A DNA stretch of 43,488 nt, from positions 1 through 43,488 of the forward strand of contig JAHHHW010000117.1 in assembly GCA_019359115.1 (NCBI GenBank), written 5' to 3'. Within the stretch, counting starts at the first letter, position 1. Every line of letters begins with the position of its first letter. Made by a program: the position numbers and the translations under genes. Shown in pieces: positions 35,408-43,384 of this stretch. Source of the stretch: Pelatocladus maniniholoensis HA4357-MV3. Lineage in GTDB: Bacteria > Cyanobacteriota > Cyanobacteriia > Cyanobacteriales > Nostocaceae. The notes below the pieces were generated by a model that made no database searches, was not told the origin of the DNA, and saw only the letters and a program-made list of their open reading frames with translations.

Positions 35408-35437
35408 AGCGATCGCTTACGATTAAGTGCGATCGCT
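35408..35437. terminator. HIP1-armed hairpin after the VOC gene
   Basis: AGCGATCGC at 35408-35416 pairs with GCGATCGCT at 35429-35437, both arms being HIP1 octamers, with TTA/TAA closing further. It lies about 90 bp after the VOC stop, before the convergent GT2 gene. No strong T-run follows at once. Confidence 0.45.
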
Positions 35438-35503
35438 GTATTAATTTTACAAACATTCTTGTAACTTTAGTTTGTCATCTAGAGTATTTACTATAAATAT
35501 TAT

Positions 35504-36433
35504 TTACCAAGTCTTACCCAGCTTGCCACGAAAACCATCAAAAGTTCCCACGATACAAGCCCATAATTTTATTAATACGGAATCTGGTTCGTAACGAATA
35601 ATTCTCTCCATCATCGTCAGTAAAATTTTGATTCTGTAAGCTATTGAACGATATAAGAATTTTTTTTGTACAAGTCTGGTTTCAAAAAAAGTATGATTTC
35701 TACAAGCATAGTAATAGCGAGAAGGAGAACAAATAAAAGTACTAAATGTGTTTGTATATTTTTTAAATCTATCTTTCACTTGAGAATAATTTCCGATACG
35801 ATGTTTCATCATCGCATTTTTAATAACAATAATTTTATATTCTTTTTTTCGGAAATTCATGCAGTAAGCATAATCTACAGCGTCTAAAAATAAATCTACT
35901 CTTGGTAGTTCGACATATTTGGCTGCATTGATGTTGATTAGAGATCCCGATGTAATAACAGCATCACATTGATAAATATTTTTAATTTTAGCAAGCCCTG
36001 GTATAGGCGCAAGCTTATAATCTGAAAAAATATAACCAGGAAATTCTTGTTTTGTATTAATATCGAATATTGCAGGAGCAATTATCCCTATGTTTTGATT
36101 TTGAGATAAATCTTGATAATTAGTTAATAGTTTTTCTAAAACATCATCATCCGGTTCACTATCTTGATCAAACAGCCAAAGAAAATCATAGCCTTTTTGG
36201 ATAGCCCAACTAACAGCAATTTTTAACCCTCCAGCAACTCCAATATTTTCGGGATGAAAATCTACAATTATGTTTTCCTGATGATTATTGGCGATTATTT
36301 GACTTTTAGAATTATCAACTATAAATATTTTTTCAATTGGGGATGACTGTTTTGTTATAGCTGTAATAGTTTTCTGAAGAGCTTCTTTTTCTTGATAAGC
36401 GGTTATGTAAACTGCAATTTTATAGTTTTTCAT
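35504..36433 (-). CDS. GT2-family glycosyltransferase (rhamnosyltransferase-like)
   Basis: 309 residues. GT-A fold: AVYITAYQEKEALQKTITAI, IFIVDNSKSQ, NIGVAGGLKIAVSWAIQKGYDFLWLFDQDSEPDDDVLEKL, with the metal-binding DQD. The later segment GSLININAAKYVELPRVDLFLDAVDYAYCMNFRKKEYKI is typical of WbbL/RfbN-like rhamnosyltransferases. It builds a surface polysaccharide from a dTDP-type donor, by family analogy. It is last in the minus-strand glycan cluster, 36 bp after the preceding gene. Unlike that gene it lacks the shared MESSKFWKLR tail. Confidence 0.88.
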   Translation of the reverse strand: MKNYKIAVYITAYQEKEALQKTITAITKQSSPIEKIFIVDNSKSQIIANNHQENIIVDFHPENIGVAGGLKIAVSWAIQKGYDFLWLFDQDSEPDDDVLEKLLTNYQDLSQNQNIGIIAPAIFDINTKQEFPGYIFSDYKLAPIPGLAKIKNIYQCDAVITSGSLININAAKYVELPRVDLFLDAVDYAYCMNFRKKEYKIIVIKNAMMKHRIGNYSQVKDRFKKYTNTFSTFICSPSRYYYACRNHTFFETRLVQKKFLYRSIAYRIKILLTMMERIIRYEPDSVLIKLWACIVGTFDGFRGKLGKTW

Positions 36434-36469
36434 TTAAATTTATAGTACTAAAGCACTCATTACAAAGAA

Positions 36470-37744
36470 CTAATTAATCTCAATGTTTTTTGCTAAACCT
36501 AACATTTTTTTCACTTTCAACCACTGATTTCTCAATTTCCAAAACTTACTTGATTCCATTGCTGCAATTTGAGCATAAGCATATTGCAGTTCTTGCAATA
36601 TTAAATTATTTTGATTTGGTTGACTAGATAGGTTTAGTTCGAGATAAATTTCACTCTTAGGAAATCCAAACCACATATCTGAGCTATAATATTTATTAGC
36701 TAATTTTCTAAATTTGTGACAAAAATATTTAGCTATATTAAGCGCATATTTATTTGTAGTATGAATCATGGATTCTGAATGCACTCTATAGTAACTAAGT
36801 ACTGTTGGGACAAGTTTACAAGAATAGTTTGACTGAGCAATTTTTAACCAGAGATCGTAGTCATCCCATCCAAACCAACCATATTCAATTAATTCTGTAG
36901 AATATCCACCTAGTTTGAGTAATATATTTTTATTAAACAGAGCCATAGCATCTATATATGGCTGTTTAACTAACTTATGTACATCCCAGTCATAGCAAGA
37001 GATACGATTAATTTCTTGTCTAGTTTGGTTATCAAATCTTTGTATTTCACCATATACCGCAGCACATCGAGAAGATTTAATCGTTTCATAAAGAACAGGT
37101 AAACAATTTGGGTAAATCCAATTATCTGCGTCTAATATAAAAACATAGGGAGAACGAGAAAGTCTCAATCCTACGTTTCTAGCATCTGCTAAACCAGTAT
37201 TAAACCACTTACTAACTAAACAGATTGGTATTTGAGATTGTTGCAAATATTCTGCGACTAAATTAGCTGAGTTATCTGTTGAAGAGTCATTAATAACTAA
37301 GACTTCAATACCTCCTGGTATGTTAGCTAAGTCTGTTTTCGCAACACTTTCTAAACATTCATAAATATACTCTGAGTAGTTATAAAGTGTAATGATCACC
37401 GAGATACATGGTTTATTACACCTATCATATGCAGAATTTGATTTCAAATTCCACGGAGAACTACCCATTTTTTCACATAAGTTTGCGGCTTTTAAGCGAG
37501 ATATATATAATAGTCTTTTTTCATCTATAGTTAAATTTGATTCTTTTATTTTGACGGGTTGTGGTTCTAATTGTGTGGATTTATAAAAAGTTTTTTCAGG
37601 ATGAATATGATGATACTTTAAAATTAGTTGTGTTTGTATATATTCAGTATTTAAGTCTGTTTGATTTGCTAATAATTCTGAGTGGCGAGAGTTAAGTTTG
37701 CTTTGATTCAATATTAATTGAGAGTGTTCTTTTGCTTTAATCAT
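36470..37744 (-). CDS. GT2-family glycosyltransferase with shared C-terminal tail
   Basis: 424 residues. The first about 110 are a polar helical extension (HSQLILNQSKLNSRHSELLA). The GT-A domain follows: CISVIITLYNYSEYIYECLESVAKT, VLVINDSSTDNSANLV, NTGLADARNVGLRLSRSPYVFILDADNWIYPNCL (DxD), GWFGWDDYDLWLKIAQ. The C-terminus, residues 396-424, reads MESSKFWKLRNQWLKVKK..., nearly the same as the tail of the methyltransferase encoded immediately upstream. The start codon overlaps the stop of that gene by four bases (ATGA), so the two are translationally coupled. Sugar unknown. Confidence 0.88.
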   Translation of the reverse strand: MIKAKEHSQLILNQSKLNSRHSELLANQTDLNTEYIQTQLILKYHHIHPEKTFYKSTQLEPQPVKIKESNLTIDEKRLLYISRLKAANLCEKMGSSPWNLKSNSAYDRCNKPCISVIITLYNYSEYIYECLESVAKTDLANIPGGIEVLVINDSSTDNSANLVAEYLQQSQIPICLVSKWFNTGLADARNVGLRLSRSPYVFILDADNWIYPNCLPVLYETIKSSRCAAVYGEIQRFDNQTRQEINRISCYDWDVHKLVKQPYIDAMALFNKNILLKLGGYSTELIEYGWFGWDDYDLWLKIAQSNYSCKLVPTVLSYYRVHSESMIHTTNKYALNIAKYFCHKFRKLANKYYSSDMWFGFPKSEIYLELNLSSQPNQNNLILQELQYAYAQIAAMESSKFWKLRNQWLKVKKMLGLAKNIEIN

Positions 37745-38808
37745 TGCTGACTTCCTCTTTGCAAAATAAAAGCTTTTTTGAGTTTAAACCAAGCTTGACG
37801 AAGTTTCCAAAATTTACTACTTTCCATTGCTTTGATTATGTTTTGACAATGCTCCCAGGCTGTATGAGCTTGATGTAACTGGGTTTGTGTATTTTGCCAT
37901 TGCTGCTGAATTTCTTGTAGTTGAGATTGAGATTGTTCTAATTGAGTTTGAGTTTTTTCTAACTGAATTTGTTTATCTTCTAAATCAAACTGCGATCGCT
38001 TAAATTCAGCATATATTTCTTTTAGCTGATTTTGGCAATAATTATATTCCTCAGACAGTTGAGAATATTGTTGATATAAAGATGAATATTTACCCTCCAA
38101 ACTTAATGGAAATGCTCGCAGGACAAACTGCAATGTATCAGCATCTTCATCTTGTTCAATAGTATTAATGATATTAATATCAATTTTATTTTTATCTATA
38201 TAAGGTATCCAGTCTGAGCCAGAAAAAATTGGTAATTTTATTTGTTCATACGTATCAACAAAATATCCAGAACGCTCAAATAATTGTGTAACTGTTTGAC
38301 GAGTAAAAAATCTTAAATGTGTATTGTCTAAAATACCTAGTTCTGTATATTCAAATTTTCCTTGCAATAAAGCTAGTCGAATTGCTCCATGAGCAATGTT
38401 AGGAATAGAAGCAACTACGTATCCTCCTGGCTGCAATATTTGCTTAATTTCTTCTAGTATTCTCCAAGGATTTCGCAGATGTTCTAAAATATCTCCAAAT
38501 ACAGCTACATCAAAAGTTTGTCCTGATAAAATATCCCTTAAAGTCACAAAATCTAAGTCAGCAACAATTACTTCTTCGCAATATTCTTCAGCGATTTTGG
38601 CAGCCTTGGGATTAATTTCAATTCCAGTAACTTGACAACCTTTGCTACTTAATAACCTAGCAAAATAACCTGTAGCGCAGCCAAAATCAATGACACGTTT
38701 ATTTTCTCCTATCCAATGGAGCATTTTTTTTAAACTACTATTTTCATCTAATTCTTCTATAGTTATACTTGGCAATAAAGGATAATCTTTTTCTGATGTA
38801 ATAATCAT
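37741..38808 (-). CDS. SAM methyltransferase with coiled coil and shared C-terminal tail
   Basis: 355 residues. Residues about 20-200 are a class I methyltransferase of the UbiG/Methyltransf_23 type: RVIDFGCATGYFARLLSSKGCQVTGIEI, FDVAVFGDILEHLRNPWRIL, LQPGGYVVASIPNIAHGAIR. Residues about 245-320 form a long coiled coil with Gln-rich heptads (LEKTQTQLEQSQSQLQEIQQQ). The protein ends, from residue 328, MESSKFWKLRQAWFKLKK..., the tail it shares with the next gene's product. In polysaccharide clusters such methyltransferases cap or decorate chains, and coiled coils can set chain length as in WbdD; both are by analogy only. Confidence 0.87.
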   Translation of the reverse strand: MIITSEKDYPLLPSITIEELDENSSLKKMLHWIGENKRVIDFGCATGYFARLLSSKGCQVTGIEINPKAAKIAEEYCEEVIVADLDFVTLRDILSGQTFDVAVFGDILEHLRNPWRILEEIKQILQPGGYVVASIPNIAHGAIRLALLQGKFEYTELGILDNTHLRFFTRQTVTQLFERSGYFVDTYEQIKLPIFSGSDWIPYIDKNKIDINIINTIEQDEDADTLQFVLRAFPLSLEGKYSSLYQQYSQLSEEYNYCQNQLKEIYAEFKRSQFDLEDKQIQLEKTQTQLEQSQSQLQEIQQQWQNTQTQLHQAHTAWEHCQNIIKAMESSKFWKLRQAWFKLKKAFILQRGSQQ

Positions 38809-38823
38809 ACAAACACACTATTC

Positions 38824-40119
38824 TTATTTGATCATTGGTAATTTCTGAGGTGACACCTCAACCTGAACACTTATTGGCAGATCTACCCAAGCATGGATAC
38901 GCTTACCTGTATCAGGGGGAAGTACTTGGAATACCATTGCATTGTCAATCCAGTCAAATGTCATTGCTGTATAGTTTTCTGCACCCGCTACAGTCAAACT
39001 ATAAGAGCCTGGGCGTAATGGTAAATGAAATATAAATTCTATTTTTAACTGTTCTCCTGGCTCTAATTTATCAATCGGATAATTTTCTTCAAATGTATTA
39101 CTACCAACTAATTCATTTCCATTTTTGTCACAAATAAAAAAACCAACTATACATGCTTTTAAAGTTTCATAGACATCGAGTTCGACAATTAGTTTAACTT
39201 GTTCATTAAATCCTATAGTCGGTGTTTCTCCTAATTTTTCTCCAATTTTGTTAAGTAATTGAATATTTTTGATTAATGCTTTCCGATTACCTCTGCGAGT
39301 AGGCTGGGACTTTACTAAAGATTGCTGAGAATGGTGCTGGTTATGAGATGAATTTTCTTCTTTTTTAGTGCCTATTCCTAATTCTGTTTCTGTAACCAGC
39401 TTCATGTACTTAATAATGACAGCATTAGGCGTTCCCGAAAAGTAATTTTGACCTTCATGAATCATTACTGCTGAATTACATAATGTTTTAACTGCTCCAG
39501 AATCATGAGATACAAACAATGTGGTAACTCCAGAATCCATTAAACTTCGCATCCGGCGCATACAGCGATGTTGAAAAACTATATCTCCCACTGCTAGCGC
39601 TTCATCAACAATTAAAATTTCTGGATCGACATTTACTGCTACCGCAAAAGCCAAGCGAACAAACATCCCACTAGAATAAGTTTTAACTGGTTGATCAATA
39701 AAATCTCCAATATCAGCAAAACTGGCGATCGCGTCAAATTTATCTTCAATTTGTTTCTGATTTAATCCTAATAATCTGCCATTAAAAAATACATTTTGTC
39801 TTCCAGTAAATTCAGGATTAAATCCACTACCTAATTCTAATAACGCCGATACACGACCATTCACTATCACTTCACCTGTTGTTGGTGTCAAAGTGCCAGC
39901 AATAATTTGTAGTAAAGTACTCTTCCCAGAGCCATTTTTACCAATAATTCCTACTGTTTCACCTTTCGGAATCTCTAAATTAATATCTCGTAATGCCCAA
40001 AATTCACTAGCTCTGCTTTTACCAGATAGAAAAATTTCTTTGAGCCTATCTACAGGATGAATATAGCATTTAAAGCACTTTGAGATATTTTTTAGGGAAA
40101 TTGCTATTTCTTCTCCCAT
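38824..40119 (-). CDS. Wzt-type polysaccharide ABC transporter ATP-binding protein
   Basis: 431 residues. ATPase domain (1-250): ALRDINLEIPKGETVGIIGK, Walker A GKNGSGKST, a Q-loop-region LLELGSGFNPEFTGRQNV typical of the O-antigen/teichoic-acid exporter class, signature YSSGMFVRLAFA, Walker B ILIVDEALAVGD, H-loop SHDSG. After a polar linker the C-terminal 150 residues form a Wzt carbohydrate-binding beta-sandwich (LPLRPGSYSLTVAGAENYTAMTFDWIDNAMVFQV). It would bind the finished chain end and drive export. The partner permease (Wzm) is not adjacent. First gene of the minus-strand cluster, 15 bp before the methyltransferase. Confidence 0.93.
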   Translation of the reverse strand: MGEEIAISLKNISKCFKCYIHPVDRLKEIFLSGKSRASEFWALRDINLEIPKGETVGIIGKNGSGKSTLLQIIAGTLTPTTGEVIVNGRVSALLELGSGFNPEFTGRQNVFFNGRLLGLNQKQIEDKFDAIASFADIGDFIDQPVKTYSSGMFVRLAFAVAVNVDPEILIVDEALAVGDIVFQHRCMRRMRSLMDSGVTTLFVSHDSGAVKTLCNSAVMIHEGQNYFSGTPNAVIIKYMKLVTETELGIGTKKEENSSHNQHHSQQSLVKSQPTRRGNRKALIKNIQLLNKIGEKLGETPTIGFNEQVKLIVELDVYETLKACIVGFFICDKNGNELVGSNTFEENYPIDKLEPGEQLKIEFIFHLPLRPGSYSLTVAGAENYTAMTFDWIDNAMVFQVLPPDTGKRIHAWVDLPISVQVEVSPQKLPMIK

Positions 40120-40143
40120 ATTTTTGCTTTAAATTCTGAAAAA

Positions 40144-40174
40144 TTCCACAGCATGAAAAATCATGCTTGTGGAA
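40144..40174. terminator. Hairpin upstream of the Wzt-type gene
   Basis: TTCCACAGCATGA (40144-40156) pairs with TCATGC-T-TGTGGAA (40161-40174) over 13 positions with one bulged T and a four-A loop. On the minus strand it is followed by TTTTT, the form of an intrinsic terminator reading leftward, just before the Wzt-type gene. It also overlaps the ATG of the small plus-strand frame at 40163, so it could limit its translation. Confidence 0.6.
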
Positions 40175-40393
40175 GTTTGTTTGAGCCTGCGCTGCCATTT
40201 CACTGGAAAGCTTCATTACATCATAAGTGGCATTAAATTACTTGAGTTGCCATTTTGCCAAAACTGTGGATATGAAGGTTATGATTTGGATTGTAGAGAT
40301 ATTTGCAATAATTGCTTTAGGAGCTTAAAAAGCTTGTTTGATGAGAAACTTTATGAGTTTATGCTTTTAAAAAATCATGAAAAGCTATCATAA
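40163..40393 (+). CDS. Candidate small protein with two CxxC pairs
   Basis: 76 residues. The central stretch CQNCGYEGYDLDCRDICNNC has two CxxC pairs and could bind zinc; the remainder is hydrophobic at the N-terminus and charged at the C-terminus. I do not recognise it. No ribosome binding site is visible and the ATG lies inside a hairpin. In favour, the stop codon lies inside the left arm of a strong hairpin ending in a T-run. It may be a real small gene, a gene fragment, or chance. Confidence 0.35.
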   Translation: MLVEVCLSLRCHFTGKLHYIISGIKLLELPFCQNCGYEGYDLDCRDICNNCFRSLKSLFDEKLYEFMLLKNHEKLS

Positions 40394-40440
40394 CCTTAAG
40401 TTTTCTGCGATTTTCGTAGAAACTTTAATGATAGTTTTTT
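40382..40440 (+). terminator. Two-step intrinsic terminator hairpin
   Basis: CTATCAT/ATGATAG forms the base and TTAAGTTTTCTGCG pairs with CGTAGAAACTTTAA (12 of 14) above it, with ATTTT as the loop, followed by TTTTTT on the plus strand. The structure overlaps the stop codon of the small CxxC frame. It is the best intrinsic terminator in this stretch. Confidence 0.65.
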
Positions 40441-41026
40441 AGAGACGCCCATACACTCAGACAAAAAAGGGCAGTTTATAAAGTGGCATATTTCTAGTTC
40501 ATAATAACTTAGGAACTACTTGCACTAGTCCAAATTCTGTGCTTTGATACAAATCACGTAAGCGGAAATACGAACCAAATTTTCTGCTTGGGTGTTCCTG
40601 AATCTTTTTCCCGACTAGGAATATAAAAATGGACGCCCATAAATTAGGCTCACAGAATAGAGATGGAATTTTATTCCTCTTTTTCCGTGTGCTTATTATA
40701 TCTTGGTTATGTATTTTAAAGACGAACAACTAATGTGATACATCACAAACAGACTGTATGAAATCTCTCATACTTAGTCTGTAAGCCTTGACCACCTAAA
40801 CCCTATTTTTAATATCAGGTGTGCTTAGTCTAACTGCTACTTTAATATTTCACAACTCCTGCGCGTTTTCTCTGACTGTACGCACTGCCTAAGTTGATGG
40901 TGATAATTGACAATTGACAATTCTTGTGATATGGGGTTAAATTCTTCAAAGAAGTAAGGCGCCGGTGCATCCCCGCCAAGAGAGTCACTAACGCCCTTTG
41001 TTAAACACTTTATCGATAACTTAATC
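40441..41026. other. Gene-poor stretch with one hairpin
   Basis: No convincing gene on either strand. A hairpin at 40750-40781 (CAGACT GTATGA with TCATAC AGTCTG, two-base bulge) and a few AATTGAC heptamers around 40904-40922 are the only structures. The right part must carry the promoter of the gene at 41027; I cannot place it. Confidence 0.4.
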
Positions 41027-41263
41027 ATGACACAAAATACACAATACAACGAGCCGAAGACCAGTACCCAGACTGTTGCCTACAAAAATCGTCTAAATTC
41101 CTGGGTAATTGCCCGTTTACTCCCTGATACAGAGCGTCAGATTATTGCTCGCTTCCGTAGTCGCTCTGACGCTGACGGACACATGCAACGTTTGCGCCAG
41201 ATCTCACCTGAAAGTAACCTTATGGTTATGTTTGATTGTCAAGCAGATGAAAGTTTGAATTAA
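41027..41263 (+). CDS. Conserved small cyanobacterial protein
   Basis: 78 residues. After a polar N-terminus (MTQNTQYNEPKTSTQ) the core reads RLNSWVIARLLPDTERQIIARFRSRSDADGHMQRLRQ and then LMVMFDCQ, a small alpha/beta pattern. I recall similar proteins in many cyanobacteria but know no function. It is basic in the middle and may bind nucleic acid or a protein partner. It stands alone and is followed by hairpins with HIP1-type arms. Confidence 0.75.
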   Translation: MTQNTQYNEPKTSTQTVAYKNRLNSWVIARLLPDTERQIIARFRSRSDADGHMQRLRQISPESNLMVMFDCQADESLN

Positions 41264-41278
41264 AGTTATGGAAAGGCG

Positions 41279-41306
41279 ATCGCACTTCTCAAAATCGAGG
41301 TGCGAT
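41279..41306 (+). terminator. Hairpin after the 78-residue gene
   Basis: ATCGCACTTC (41279-41288) pairs with GAGGTGCGAT (41297-41306) with one mismatch, 16 bp after the stop codon. The left arm contains a HIP1 octamer. Confidence 0.5.
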
Positions 41307-41357
41307 TAACTGTTCTTTTGCGATTTATGATTAGCTTTTGACAGTATAGAAAGAGAA

Positions 41358-41397
41358 AGAGCGATCGCACTCTTGTATCAACAAGTGCGATCGCTCT
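41358..41397 (+). terminator. Perfect HIP1-armed terminator hairpin
   Basis: AGAGCGATCGCACT (41358-41371) and AGTGCGATCGCTCT (41384-41397) are exact 14-base inverted copies and are followed by GTTTTTAAC. Both arms contain HIP1. This is the strongest terminator in the 41264-41912 gene-free stretch; the rest of that stretch is AT-rich and must contain the sigma-gene promoter, which I could not define. Confidence 0.75.
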
Positions 41398-41912
41398 GTT
41401 TTTAACTTTGTTGAGATACTCGGTACAGATGTAGTGGGGGCTTTAAAAGCCCAAACTTTACCCAACTAAGTACAAAGAAGTACAAATTTATTAGTTATTA
41501 TTGAGTTTTATTAAGAAAGATTAGAAAAATTTCTTGCCCTTGCTAAAGTTATGGAATAAGCTTCTAGATACGATTTCAAAAAAATCACTTAGCTAAAGTT
41601 AATAAAAATAACACACAATTCTATTCTGTACTATAGTCAAAAAATTATCATAAATGTTACAATGCTTAATAATGTAACAGTCGCAAAATGTTTTACAGAA
41701 CACCATCTTTATGACTGTGGATACTTGTGCATAAAAATAAAGTGATTGTAGCCTTTAATAACTCAGAACAATCAAAACTACCAGTCGTCCTCATCTTACC
41801 GGGCGTGTCAATAGCAGCGTAAATCCAAAATCGATTGATTGGGTAAACACCCAACCACTGACATCTATCAAATACACCACTTCCAAACTAAGAATTACTA
41901 AAGAGTAGTGCC

Positions 41913-42869
41913 ATGAAGACCGCTCAGACAGCTACAGACCTAGTGCGGACTTACCTACGTGAAATTGGTCGCGTACCACTGTTAACACACGAGGAAGAGA
42001 TTTTTTATGGCAAACAGGTGCAGCGAGCAGCAGCTCTACGTGAGGTTAGAGAGTTACTTCAGCACCAGTTAGGTCGTGAACCAACGCTAGCAGAATGGGC
42101 GACAGCGACGCATTTAGAACTCACAGAATTAGATAAAGCGATCGCTGAGGCTGAAATTGCTAAACGCAGGATGGTTGAAGCTAATCTGCGACTGGTGGTT
42201 TCTGTGGCGAAAAAGTATATTAAGCGCAACGTCGATTTGCTGGACTTAATCCAAGAAGGTAGCATTGGGATGCAGCGCGGTGTAGAGAAATTTGACCCTA
42301 CCAAAGGCTACAGATTTTCTACCTATGCTTATTGGTGGATACGTCAAGCCATCACTCGTGCGATCGCCGAAAAAGGCCGGACTATTCGCCTGCCGATTCA
42401 CATTACCGAAAAACTAAATAAAATCAAAAAAGCACAACGCCAATTATCCCAAAAATTAGGACGCGCTCCTTCAGTTTCAGAATTAGCACAAGAATTAGAA
42501 TTAACCCCCAAACAAGTACGAGAGTATCTAGAAAAAGCACGTGTTCCTCTATCTCTAGATATACGCTTGGGAGATAATTATGATACTGAACTAGGAGAAA
42601 TGCTAGAAGATCCAGGAGCATCTCCAGAAGATTTCGTCACCCAGTCTTCATTATCTGGTGACTTAGAAGCTCTCATGGCAGATCTCACACCACAACAACG
42701 GGAAGTGATATCCTTACGCTTTGGTTTAAATGATGGACACGCCCTGACTCTAGCTAAGATCGGCGAAATACTAAACATCAGCCGCGAACGAGTGCGACAA
42801 ATCGAACGGGAAGCCCTAAGTAAACTTCGCAAATCTAAACTCAGTATCAATGAATATTTAGCAAGTTAA
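41913..42869 (+). CDS. Group 2 sigma-70 factor (RpoD/SigF-like family)
   Basis: 318 residues. Region 1.2 ([22 protein letters not shown]), region 2 ([62 protein letters not shown]), region 3 and the region 4 HTH ([28 protein letters not shown]) are all complete. There is no long N-terminal region 1.1, and the length fits cyanobacterial group 2 (SigB-SigE-type) factors rather than the housekeeping SigA. These factors redirect RNA polymerase under nutrient or light stress. Which of the several paralogues this is cannot be settled without a tree. It stands alone after a 650-bp leader. Confidence 0.96.
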   Translation: MKTAQTATDLVRTYLREIGRVPLLTHEEEIFYGKQVQRAAALREVRELLQHQLGREPTLAEWATATHLELTELDKAIAEAEIAKRRMVEANLRLVVSVAKKYIKRNVDLLDLIQEGSIGMQRGVEKFDPTKGYRFSTYAYWWIRQAITRAIAEKGRTIRLPIHITEKLNKIKKAQRQLSQKLGRAPSVSELAQELELTPKQVREYLEKARVPLSLDIRLGDNYDTELGEMLEDPGASPEDFVTQSSLSGDLEALMADLTPQQREVISLRFGLNDGHALTLAKIGEILNISRERVRQIEREALSKLRKSKLSINEYLAS

Positions 42870-42926
42870 TAGGAGCGAATGCAATACTGCAAGGGATAGG
42901 ATTTTCGTCATAATTTTGGGTATGTA

Positions 42927-42949
42927 GAGCCGTTGCACTGCAACGTCTC
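42927..42949. repeat. Dispersed hairpin AGACGTTGCA family, copy 2
   Basis: GAGCCGTTGCA and TGCAACGTCTC pair around one base with a single mismatch; the right arm matches the copy at 21448-21470. It lies about 60 bp after the sigma-factor stop and may stabilise its 3' end. The stretch 42870-43219 otherwise holds no convincing gene. Confidence 0.75.
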
Positions 42950-43207
42950 TGGTGGGTTTAAATGCCAATCGATTTGTCTTATCCGAGCAGTATTGAGAGC
43001 GAACGGCCTTTTCTTTTGCTCCTACTAAGGAATATGGTGATATTTTCCGCTTTCTTTGGTACGGTTACACCCACTGTCAACACAACTTCAGCCTGTTACA
43101 TTAGTTTGCAGAAGCACACAACAGCAATAGTTAAAGTTAAACAGATAATTCATAATCTGTGATTAAAGTTTGATAGAAATTCAGTTTGCCTGCTGTTGTG
43201 GTAGTAC

Positions 43208-43213
43208 AGGAGG
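43208..43213 (+). promoter_or_regulatory. Ribosome binding site for the DUF760 gene
   Basis: AGGAGG, six bases before GTG at 43220. It decides the GTG start. Confidence 0.75.
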
Positions 43214-43219
43214 AAAAAC

Positions 43220-43384
43220 GTGAATAACCCATCTAATAAAGTCTCAGAATTTTTTAACGGTGAGTCAGAAACCGAAAACTTTCTCTGGCATTATGTTAAA
43301 TCATTAACTCCAGACACCGTTAGCCAGTTATCTCAACCTAGTTCTCCTGAAGTATTTCAGGTATTGACGTACTCCCTGGACTAA
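43220..43384 (+). pseudogene. DUF760-family gene truncated near the start
   Basis: 54 codons from the GTG at 43220. FLWHYVKSLTPDTVSQLSQPSSPEVFQVL matches the opening of the cyanobacterial and plastid DUF760 family, whose members continue with a segment like ERNIxGLLGxLP. Here the match stops after QVL and the frame ends five codons later (TYSLD), exactly where an IS200/IS605-like end structure begins. Function of DUF760 is unknown. The rest of the gene may lie past the element outside the window. Confidence 0.6.

Noticed and set aside
40499-40729. Minus-strand open frame of 76 codons
   Set aside because: No recognisable domain, biased composition and no ribosome binding site; it lies in gene-poor DNA.
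42962-43162. Plus-strand open frame of 66 codons after the sigma factor
   Set aside because: No ribosome binding site, no recognisable domain and low-complexity composition; likely chance.
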